A stretch of DNA of 64,000 bases from Acidimicrobiales bacterium (GTDB lineage Bacteria > Actinomycetota > Acidimicrobiia > Acidimicrobiales > SHLQ01), in the NCBI GenBank assembly GCA_020628865.1, contig JAHDEJ010000027.1:1-64000 (forward strand). The letters are read 5' to 3'. The notes under the pieces were generated by a model, which did no database searches, was not told the DNA's origin, and saw nothing but the letters and a program-made list of their open reading frames with translations. Of the stretch, positions 39,617-46,621 are shown in pieces; the first letter of the stretch is position 1; each line of letters begins with the position of its first letter. Made by a program: the position numbers and the translations under genes.

Positions 39617-40951
39617 ATGACTTTGTGCTCGAGAAGGAATGCCGCGCTCCTCGCGCTCGTGTGCGCGACCGCCGCCTGTTCCGGCGGCGAAGCCCCGGAG
39701 GTCGCGGCACCGGTCGCAACCACCATCGTTCAGACGACCAGCGTGCCCTCTACCGTGGCCCCGACGACCAGCGAGGTCGTCGCCGAGACGACGGTCGCCC
39801 CGACCGAGATCGAGGAACCGCCCCCGTCTCTGGCGTTCGCATCCAGCCGTGATCTCGGCCGTCTCTACACCTTCGATCCGTCCGAAGGTGAGGTCTTCGC
39901 TTCGCTCGACGCCGCTGGCGTCGCCGACATCGGCCCCCTGCCGGCTGACCAGACGGTCGTCGCGCTGTCGGCCAGGTCCCGCGACGGCGAGCTCTGGGTA
40001 CTGGTGGGTCGCGCCGAAGAGGCCGACCGCGCCATCGGTTGGGTTCCCGCACGACTCCTCGTTGCGAGCACCGAGATCATCGAATCCTTCCAGGTCGACA
40101 ACAGCGGACAGTTCCGACGAGTCGTCAACGTCCGCTCATCAAGCTTCCTCAATGTGCGGGCCAGCGCGTCCGTCGACGCCGACGCCGTCGGACAGCTCGG
40201 ACCGAACGCCACCTTCATGCACGGCGGCTACACGGCGACGAGCGGCGACGGTGAAGAGTGGATCGACATCGTCGACGCTGCGACCGGCGAGCGGATCGGC
40301 TGGGTGCTCGAGCGCTTCGCCGCAGAGGTGTCCGGCGTCGAAGCGCAGACCACCGACGGCGTGGACGCCGCCCGTCGCGCCGACCGCGACACGACCTACG
40401 GCGGGGCCATCGGCTCCGCCGGCATCACATCGCTTGGTTGCAACGCTGCCCAGCTCACCCTCAGCGGCAGCGACTCGAGCGTCGGTACCGGCGTGCTCTT
40501 CGGAACCTCGGCCGACTACAACGGCGAATCGGGCCGCTGGTCGCTCTCGGGTGGTGGCGACGTCTGGCTGAGCCCGGGCGAGTCGCTCGTCCTCACGCTG
40601 CCTCGCATCGTCCCGAACACCTGGTACCTCGTGGCCGTCGACGAATCCGGTGCTGCGATTCCGCAGCCCTCACTCGACGGTGGTGCCGCAGCGGCTCCCA
40701 CGTCCGTTGGCGACCTGATTTCCTTCGATGTCGCCGAGGACTATTGCGGCACGCCGCCGGCTGCGCCGGACCCGGAGGAGTTGGACGAAGACTTCATCCT
40801 CGATCTCGAGGACAGCGGAATCGACGTGTCGGAACTGGAGCCGACGACCACGACGGTCGCCGAAACCGAGGCCGGCACCGATCCTGAGGAAGGCGGCGGC
40901 GACGAAGAGCCGCCGGCACCCGTCGACGAAGGGCCACCGACCTCCGCCTGA
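39617..40951 (+). CDS. Secreted lipoprotein with SH3-like domain, 444 aa
   Basis: ATG 39617 gives MTLCSRRNAALLALVCATAA followed by CSGG, a lipobox with Cys21. A Thr/Ser/Val-rich linker follows (about 30-70). Residues about 85-150 form one beta-domain (LYTFDPSEGEVFASLD, AIGWVPARLLVA) and residues 168-230 a bacterial SH3 domain (VNVRSSSFLNVRASASVDADAVGQLGPNATFMHGGY, GERIGWVLERF). A C-terminal beta-rich domain and an acidic Pro-rich tail (EEPPAPVDEGPPTSA) complete it. SH3b domains commonly bind cell-wall peptides, so an envelope role is likely. It is divergent from lnt over 34 bases and converges with the candidate selenoprotein. Confidence 0.75.
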   Translation: MTLCSRRNAALLALVCATAACSGGEAPEVAAPVATTIVQTTSVPSTVAPTTSEVVAETTVAPTEIEEPPPSLAFASSRDLGRLYTFDPSEGEVFASLDAAGVADIGPLPADQTVVALSARSRDGELWVLVGRAEEADRAIGWVPARLLVASTEIIESFQVDNSGQFRRVVNVRSSSFLNVRASASVDADAVGQLGPNATFMHGGYTATSGDGEEWIDIVDAATGERIGWVLERFAAEVSGVEAQTTDGVDAARRADRDTTYGGAIGSAGITSLGCNAAQLTLSGSDSSVGTGVLFGTSADYNGESGRWSLSGGGDVWLSPGESLVLTLPRIVPNTWYLVAVDESGAAIPQPSLDGGAAAAPTSVGDLISFDVAEDYCGTPPAAPDPEELDEDFILDLEDSGIDVSELEPTTTTVAETEAGTDPEEGGGDEEPPAPVDEGPPTSA

Positions 40952-40959
40952 CCCGCCGG

Positions 40960-41262
40960 TCAGTGGTTGCAGTTGGGTCCGTGTTCGTGGTGGATGTCGA
41001 TGGAGATCTTCTTGCGGACCGAACCCTTCACGTCCAGCTGGACGGATGAGGCGTAGCCCATCAGGTTCGGCGCAACATGGATCTTCACGCCCGCTTCGCG
41101 CACGACGCGGTAGGGGCTGAGGTTCTTTCCCTTGAGGTGCGTGTCGACCGACACGTCAAACTTGGTGCGGCCTCAACCGATCGGTGGCACGAAGTCGATG
41201 GCGGCCACACCGCCACGCTTCTCGATCAGCGCCGCAGCTTCAGGGGTGACGTAGAGATCCAT
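40960..41262 (-). CDS. Candidate selenoprotein, HesB/IscA-like, 100 aa with in-frame UGA (Sec30)
   Basis: From ATG 41262, with AAGGA five bases upstream, the frame reads MDLYVTPEAAALIEKRGG and VAAIDFVPPIG, then TGA (41175-41173), then GRTKFDVSVDTHLKGKNL without a shift to a normal stop at 40960. The N-terminal VTPEAAALIEKRGG is the usual start of HesB/IscA-fold proteins. The TGA is at the position where I expect a conserved thiol, and such HesB-like or CC/Se-motif families include known selenoproteins. A hairpin fitting the bacterial SECIS rules starts 17 bases after the UGA. The C-terminus HHEHGPNCNH could bind metal. A gene model without Sec would start at 41154 and lose the N-terminal third. 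Sec machinery lies outside the window. Confidence 0.75.
41140..41175 (-). promoter_or_regulatory. SECIS-like hairpin after the in-frame UGA
   Basis: On the minus strand UGA (41175-41173) is followed by 17 bases, then CGTGTC (41155-41150), loop GGTC (41149-41146) and GACACG (41145-41140). The 6-bp perfect stem, the G in the first two loop positions and the 23-base distance to the loop match the general bacterial SECIS pattern (stem 4-16 bp, loop 16-37 bases from UGA). Confidence 0.65.
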
Positions 41263-41348
41263 GAATTTCCTTCTCGGCAGTTCGCGCGTGGTTCGTGAAC
41301 ACGGTGTCGCCGTCGGAACATTCCCACATCGACACCGGGAACCTCCTC

Positions 41349-42023
41349 CTACAGGGTGGGTGCGAGGCGGTGGATGTTGCCGATGAGTCCGACGCCCTTC
41401 AGCTCGACATTCACATCACCTTCGGCGCTCACCCAGTCGGGGAGGTCGGCGAGTTTGCAGGCGCCGAGAATCTCGTTCGGCTGCGCGGCCGCACAGAGCT
41501 TGGCCGCGAGGTTGACCGGCTCACCGATGTAGTCGTCGCCCTCGAACAGCAATGCGATGCCGCTGGCGAGGCCGACTCGTACTTTGAGATCGGTTGCTGC
41601 GAAGTGATGAATCAGGTGCGCGCTGAATGCGATGGCGGCGGTCGCATCGACACTGACGATCATCACGCCGTCGCCCAGCCACTTGGCCACACGAACGCCG
41701 CGCTTCGCCGCCACATTGCGAGCGACTCGCCGAAAGTCGCCGAGCAGCTTCACGGCTTCATGTGGGCCATGGGCGCGCGTGTACTGCGTGAAGCCGGAGA
41801 GGTCGGCGAACACGAACGTTCGGTCGACGTTCAGGTGCGCGTCGCCCTCGGGAAGGTCTTCGGGACGCTCGAGCCCCGAGTTCTGCTTCGCCTGGTACCA
41901 ATCCAGTGCCGGGCCCACATCCGTGGTCTCGCGAGAGCCGAGCAGATCCGCCACGGGGGTCTTCGCCAACCGCGAAGGTCTCACCTGTTCGCTGTCGGTG
42001 ACCGGTATTCGTTGTTCCATCAT
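41349..42023 (-). CDS. Class III adenylate/guanylate cyclase
   Basis: The 224-residue protein consists of a short N-terminal region and one cyclase homology domain (about 65-220). The first metal-binding Asp is in TFVFADLSGFTQYTRAHG, the second in KWLGDGVMIVS. KVRVGLASGIALLFEGDDYIGEPVNLAAKLCAAAQPNEIL holds the Asn of the transition-state pair, but the partner Arg is Lys here. It would make cAMP or cGMP as a dimer. The start is uncertain: ATG 42023 is used, with GTG 42062 and ATG 42020 as alternatives. The 42062 start overlaps a GTGAAC-tgtg-GTTCAC palindrome. The selenoprotein candidate follows 86 bases downstream on the same strand. Confidence 0.8.
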   Translation of the reverse strand: MMEQRIPVTDSEQVRPSRLAKTPVADLLGSRETTDVGPALDWYQAKQNSGLERPEDLPEGDAHLNVDRTFVFADLSGFTQYTRAHGPHEAVKLLGDFRRVARNVAAKRGVRVAKWLGDGVMIVSVDATAAIAFSAHLIHHFAATDLKVRVGLASGIALLFEGDDYIGEPVNLAAKLCAAAQPNEILGACKLADLPDWVSAEGDVNVELKGVGLIGNIHRLAPTL

Positions 42024-42046
42024 TCCTTCAATTCCGCCACCTGTGA

Positions 42047-42062
42047 GTGAACCACAGTTCAC
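42047..42062. promoter_or_regulatory. Palindrome upstream of the cyclase gene
   Basis: GTGAAC-TGTG-GTTCAC is a perfect 6-bp dyad with a four-base centre, 24 bases before ATG 42023. It may be an operator; if translation starts at GTG 42062 it would instead lie inside the coding region. Confidence 0.35.
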
Positions 42063-42098
42063 GGTGTTTCCGGTGTGAACGCGTCGATTCGTTCTCGC

Positions 42099-43448
42099 TC
42101 ACGCGAGGGCCGCAGCGGCCGCCGTCCGTCCAGATCGTACGCAAGCGGGGAGCCCAAGTCCGCGCAGCATCGGACCGGCGAGGTGAACGCCCGGTGCGTC
42201 CTCCCGCAGCGCGTCCTCGAGCAGATCGATCCGGCCGGCGTGGCCGACGTCGTATTGCGGAAGCGCCTCGATCCACCGGGTCGCGTGGTGGGCGATCGGC
42301 GGGTGCTCCAGCCCGATGAGTTCGGCGAGATCCGCGCGCACGGCGTCGAGCAGCGCATCGTCGTTCATGTGCAGCCAGCGCTGGTCTGTTCGTCGTCCGA
42401 CCGACACGCGGAGCACGATGCGATCGTCTGCGATGTGGGGCCACTTGTTGGTGGCGACCGAGATGGCTGTCACCATCCGTCCCTCCAATCGGGGAACCAG
42501 AACGCCGCTCACGGCCGCGGGGAGGTCGATGCTGTCGAGCGGGAGGACCAGCAGGAGCAGCGCCACCGATGACGCATCGATGGTGCGCAACCCGTCTGCC
42601 GTTGCGGGGGCGATCGGGGACAGAAGGTTTGCAGCCGGGTCCGCTGCGGTGGCGACGACCACCCGGTCGAACCGTTCGCGGTTCACGTGCCAGCCGTCGG
42701 AAGCTCGCTCGATGTCGGCCGGCTGCCCGAGGCGGAGCTCGGCATGTTCGAGAACCCGTTGGCCAAGGCGATCGATCATCGACTGGAGACCGCTCTGTGG
42801 TGTGAGGAAGATCGGTGCGTCGGGGTTTGGTGTGGCCCGGGCCTGCATCGTTCGCACGGCCTCGATAAGACTCGGGTGCAGCTCGCGTGCGGCTCCGATC
42901 TGCGGCACGCCAGCCTGCGCGCTCAGGCGGTCGCTGTCGCCGGCGTTGATCCCGCCGAGCAGTGGGTCGACGAGGTATTCGAGGACCTCGTCGCCGAGCC
43001 GACGACGGACGAGCGCACCAACCGACTCGTCCTCGGCTGGCCGGTCGTCTGCAGCCGTGAGGTCCAACGCCGCTCGGGCAACACCGTCTCGGGAGATCAG
43101 ACCCGAGTCGGCGAGTGCGCCGAGGTCGGTGGGAAGGCCGAGCAGGTTCGGCGGCAAGGGATAAAGGCGGCTGCCTCGGGCGATCCGGGCTTCGCGGGCC
43201 GCAGGTGCGATGAGTTCGTCCTCCAGCCCCAGCTCGGAGGCGAGCTCGACCATCTCGGGCTGGCGGGCGAGGAAGGCGTCCGGCGCCGTTGGCAGCGCGA
43301 GGCCGTCGAGGGTCGTGGTGGCGATCTTGCCGCCGAGCACCGGCGACGATTCGAACACCGAGACACGCACCCCCGCATCGATCAGGGTGTGCGCGGCCGA
43401 AAGGCCCGAGATGCCGCCGCCGACGACGGCGACGCGGCGGTCAGTCAC
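42099..43448 (-). CDS. hemY: Protoporphyrinogen/coproporphyrinogen oxidase
   Basis: The 449-residue flavoprotein begins with the FAD dinucleotide motif VAVVGGGISGLSAAHTLIDAGVRVSVFESSPVLGGKI. The core region DPLLGGINAGDSDRLSAQAG and the C-terminal FAD-binding WIEALPQYDVGHAGRIDLLEDAL then HLAGPMLRGLGLPACVRSG are typical of HemY/CgoX. In actinobacteria these enzymes oxidise coproporphyrinogen III in the coproporphyrin-dependent haem pathway. GTG 43448 overlaps the end of hemE by eight bases, which indicates a hemE-hemY operon with translational coupling. Confidence 0.92.
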   Translation of the reverse strand: MTDRRVAVVGGGISGLSAAHTLIDAGVRVSVFESSPVLGGKIATTTLDGLALPTAPDAFLARQPEMVELASELGLEDELIAPAAREARIARGSRLYPLPPNLLGLPTDLGALADSGLISRDGVARAALDLTAADDRPAEDESVGALVRRRLGDEVLEYLVDPLLGGINAGDSDRLSAQAGVPQIGAARELHPSLIEAVRTMQARATPNPDAPIFLTPQSGLQSMIDRLGQRVLEHAELRLGQPADIERASDGWHVNRERFDRVVVATAADPAANLLSPIAPATADGLRTIDASSVALLLLVLPLDSIDLPAAVSGVLVPRLEGRMVTAISVATNKWPHIADDRIVLRVSVGRRTDQRWLHMNDDALLDAVRADLAELIGLEHPPIAHHATRWIEALPQYDVGHAGRIDLLEDALREDAPGVHLAGPMLRGLGLPACVRSGRTAAAAALA

Positions 43449-44472
43449 GATGCGCGTGCACGTGCTCCACGACGCGTTCGAGCACGGTCGGGTCGGTGTC
43501 CGGCGTGACGCCATGGCCGAGGTTGAAGATGTGCCCCGGGTGACCGGCGTTGCTTTCGAGGATCGTGTCGATCTCGGCGGCCACGACCTCCCACGGTGCA
43601 CCGAGGATCGCCGGGTCGAGGTTGCCCTGCAGCGCGCGGTCGGCCGGCACGCGTCGGCGGGCTTCGGCCAGGGGAACGCGCCAGTCAACACCGACCACGT
43701 CGGCCCCAGCCTGCGCCATGAGCGGCAGCAGTTCGCCGGTCCCAACGCCGAAGTGGATACGGGGCACACCGGTTTCGCCGATCGCCTCGAGCACCTTCGC
43801 GCTCGACGGCATCGCGTAGCGTTCGTAGTCCGCAGCCGACAGGGCGCCGGCCCAGGAGTCGAACAGCTGGATCGCCTCGGCGCCATGCGCCACCTGGGAC
43901 TGGAGCGAGGTGATGGCCAGGTCGGCGAGCCGGTCCATGAGTGCGAACCACAGCTCGGGGTTGCTCTTCATGAGGACCTTGGTGTTGTGGTACGTCCGGG
44001 ACGGGCGGCCCTCGACCAGGTAGCTGGCGACGGTGAAGGGTGCGCCGGCGAAGCCGATCAGCGGGATGTCGAGTTCTGCGACGAGGTTGTCGATCGTCTC
44101 GAGCACGTACGGTGTGTCCGCTTCGGGGTCGAGCGGACGCAGCCGGGGAAGATCGTCCGAGCTCGTGAACGGCTTCTCGACGACCGGCCCGACACCGGGG
44201 ACGACATCCATGCCGAATCCGATTGCGTGCACCGGAGTCACGATGTCGGAGTAGAGAATTGCGGCGTCCACCCCGTACCGGCGGACTGGCTGCAGCGTGA
44301 TTTCGGTGGAGAGATCGGGATTGGCGATGGCGTCATTGATGCTGCCTTCACCACGGATTGCCCGGTACTCGGGAAGCGATCGACCGGCTTGACGCATGAA
44401 CCAAACAGGCGTGATGTCGTGCGGTTCGCTGCGGCAGGCGGCGAGGAACGGGGAGTCGGGGCGAGCGGTCAC
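43441..44472 (-). CDS. hemE: Uroporphyrinogen decarboxylase
   Basis: The 343-residue protein has the HemE signatures PVWFMRQAGRSLPEYRA (N-terminal, with the substrate Arg), the catalytic-Asp region ILYSDIVTPVHAIGFGMD, GFAGAPFTVASYLVEG, LFDSWAGALS, and GNLDPAIL near the end. It decarboxylates uroporphyrinogen III to coproporphyrinogen III. GTG 44472 is preceded by TACGCT with a six-base gap and no ribosome-binding site, so the mRNA is probably leaderless. hemY overlaps downstream. Confidence 0.96.
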   Translation of the reverse strand: MTARPDSPFLAACRSEPHDITPVWFMRQAGRSLPEYRAIRGEGSINDAIANPDLSTEITLQPVRRYGVDAAILYSDIVTPVHAIGFGMDVVPGVGPVVEKPFTSSDDLPRLRPLDPEADTPYVLETIDNLVAELDIPLIGFAGAPFTVASYLVEGRPSRTYHNTKVLMKSNPELWFALMDRLADLAITSLQSQVAHGAEAIQLFDSWAGALSAADYERYAMPSSAKVLEAIGETGVPRIHFGVGTGELLPLMAQAGADVVGVDWRVPLAEARRRVPADRALQGNLDPAILGAPWEVVAAEIDTILESNAGHPGHIFNLGHGVTPDTDPTVLERVVEHVHAHRD

Positions 44473-44484
44473 ACCCTCAGCGTA
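44473..44484 (-). promoter_or_regulatory. Leaderless promoter of hemE
   Basis: TACGCT (44484-44479 on the minus strand) ends six bases before GTG 44472, fitting a TANNNT -10 element whose transcript starts at the start codon. Confidence 0.5.
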
Positions 44485-44533
44485 AGGCCGACCCGACCGG
44501 GTAGACTCACCATCCCCCCAAATCGCCGGAGAT

Positions 44534-46609
44534 GTGACTATTCACCCCGATCTTGCCGCCGAACAAGCCGCCATCGATCACGCCTATCAGTGCCTGGAAG
44601 ACGCCCGCGCCCTGGCACGAAAACTGAGCGACACCCTCGAGGTCGGCGCCGGTGGAACCAACCAGGCGCGCTTCGAGCGCGAGGCCTTCACCGAGAACAT
44701 CGTCGATCGTCTCGCCCAGCTCGACATCGGCGACGCCTCGCTGGTGTTCGGTCGCATCGACCACGACGAAGACGGCCATGCCGATTCCCTCTACGTGGGT
44801 CGCGTCGGCGTGTGGGATCGGGAGCAGGATCCGGTTGTCGTCGACTGGCGGGCGCCCGCTTCGGAGCCGTTCTACCGGGCGACCGGCGTCGAGCCGCTGG
44901 GCCTGCGACGGCGCCGTCACTTCGCCAGCCGCGGACGGGTGCTCCTCGACATCGACGACGAGCTGTTCGGCGACCTCTCACGCTTGGACGAGCAGGCCCG
45001 GTCGGGGGATGGGATCCAGGGGCACGGTGCGCTGATCACCGCATTGGAGACCGCCCGCACCGGACGACTCGGCGACATCGTCGCCACGATTCAGGGCGAG
45101 CAGGACGAGATCATTCGCTCGCCGCTGCCCGGCGTGCTCGTGGTGCAGGGCGGACCGGGCACCGGCAAGACCGTCGTGGCCCTCCACCGGGCCGCCTACC
45201 TGCTCTACACGCACCGCTTTCCGCTGCAGGACCAGGGTGTGTTGGTCATCGGTCCCAACCGTCTCTTCCTCGGCTACATCGAGCAGGTGCTTCCCTCGCT
45301 GGGTGAGGCCGGCGTGCGCCTGGCCGTCCTCAGCGACCTCGTCGTCCCGCGTGTCCGCACCAACCTCCGGGACACGGAGGACGTAGCGGAGATCAAGGGC
45401 GACCTTCGGATGGTGGCTCTGGTCCGTCGGGCCGTGCGGCAGCGGCAGCGGGCGCTCCGCACCGACTTCTCGATCGGCTACGGCCTCCAGACGCTTCGGC
45501 TCTCCCGCGGCGAGAGCGCGGAGATCGTCAGCGAAGCTCGCCGACGTTTCCGGACGCACAACGCGGCGCGCCGCTTCATCGAGGACGAGTTCTTCGCCGC
45601 GCTGGCAAACAGCGCTCGCGATGAGGTGGAAGCCACGGTGGTGCGCGAGCGCCTCCGCTGGACCTTCCCCGTTCGAGAAGCACTGGAATGGATGTGGCCG
45701 GTGCTGTCGCCAGCGCAACTCATCCAGGAGTTCTACGGGAGTCGAGCACTTCTCCGGTCGGCCGGGCGCGGGTTGTTCACCGGCGAAGAGGTCGAGCGGC
45801 TCCATCGGCCCCGCACCGAACACTCGAGCGACGTCATCTGGAGCTTCGCGGATGCGCCGGTCCTCGACGAGGCTCGGGCAAACCTCGGATTTCGACCGGG
45901 AAACAAGCAGGCGGACGAGGTCCGCACCCACGGTCACATCGTGGTCGACGAGGCACAGGACCTCTCGCCGATGGCGTTGCGCATGGTCTCGCGACGCTCA
46001 CTGAACGGTTCGATGACCATCGTGGGCGACATTGCGCAGGCGACGGGTTCCTGGGCCCACGATTCCTGGGAAGAGGTGCTCGACCTCCTGCCGGAGAAGC
46101 GGCCGCCATCTCGTCGAGAACTGAAGACCGGCTACCGCATTCCGGCGCCGGCCATGGAACTCGCGGCGAGGGTGCTGACCGAGGCTGCGCCGGATCTCGA
46201 ACCTCCGGTGGCCATCCGCCGAGACGGCGACCCTCCCGAGGTCCGTCTGGTCGATGCGTTGGCGTCCGGTCTCCCGCAGATGGTCCGCAAGGAGCTCGAG
46301 CGGATCGGAACCGGGAACGTTGCCGTCATCGTCCCGCGCTCGCTCGAGGAGGCCGTGGCGACCTGGCTGAGCGACGCCGACATCCCCCACGGTGGCGCGA
46401 CCCGGGCCGGCCTGCACCAGCAGGTCACCTTGATCCCGGTGTCGCTGGTGAAGGGTCTGGAGACCGACGTGGCCATCGTCGTCGAGCCCGCCCGGATCGT
46501 CAGCGAAGAGCGCCAAGGTATGCGTTCCCTGTACGTGGCGCTCACCCGCGCCACCAAGCGGGTGAACGTGATCCACGCCGAAGCGCTGCCGGCGGTGTTG
46601 CGGGACTGA
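44534..46609 (+). CDS. HelD/HelR-type UvrD-like ATPase
   Basis: The 691-residue protein is a superfamily 1 motor related to RNA-polymerase-recycling HelD. The N-terminal part (1-110) is helical, as in the HelD arm. VVVDWRAPASEPFYRATGVEPLGLRRRRHF is a HelD signature; Walker A GGPGTGKTVVALHRAAYLL lies at about 206 and DEAQD at about 471. SNGSMTIVGDIAQAT-like and C-terminal SLYVALTRATKRVNV complete the SF1 motifs. In actinobacteria such proteins release stalled RNA polymerase and can protect against rifampicin. GTG 44534 has CGGAG three to four bases upstream. It is divergent from hemE over 61 bases. Confidence 0.88.
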   Translation: MTIHPDLAAEQAAIDHAYQCLEDARALARKLSDTLEVGAGGTNQARFEREAFTENIVDRLAQLDIGDASLVFGRIDHDEDGHADSLYVGRVGVWDREQDPVVVDWRAPASEPFYRATGVEPLGLRRRRHFASRGRVLLDIDDELFGDLSRLDEQARSGDGIQGHGALITALETARTGRLGDIVATIQGEQDEIIRSPLPGVLVVQGGPGTGKTVVALHRAAYLLYTHRFPLQDQGVLVIGPNRLFLGYIEQVLPSLGEAGVRLAVLSDLVVPRVRTNLRDTEDVAEIKGDLRMVALVRRAVRQRQRALRTDFSIGYGLQTLRLSRGESAEIVSEARRRFRTHNAARRFIEDEFFAALANSARDEVEATVVRERLRWTFPVREALEWMWPVLSPAQLIQEFYGSRALLRSAGRGLFTGEEVERLHRPRTEHSSDVIWSFADAPVLDEARANLGFRPGNKQADEVRTHGHIVVDEAQDLSPMALRMVSRRSLNGSMTIVGDIAQATGSWAHDSWEEVLDLLPEKRPPSRRELKTGYRIPAPAMELAARVLTEAAPDLEPPVAIRRDGDPPEVRLVDALASGLPQMVRKELERIGTGNVAVIVPRSLEEAVATWLSDADIPHGGATRAGLHQQVTLIPVSLVKGLETDVAIVVEPARIVSEERQGMRSLYVALTRATKRVNVIHAEALPAVLRD

Positions 46610-46621
46610 CCCGCCCGCCGG

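Noticed and set aside
40960-41262. Alternative reading of the TGA-interrupted gene as a simple pseudogene
   Set aside because: Not fully excluded, but the sequence on both sides is intact, the start has a ribosome-binding site, only one stop interrupts it, and a SECIS-like hairpin is at the right distance.
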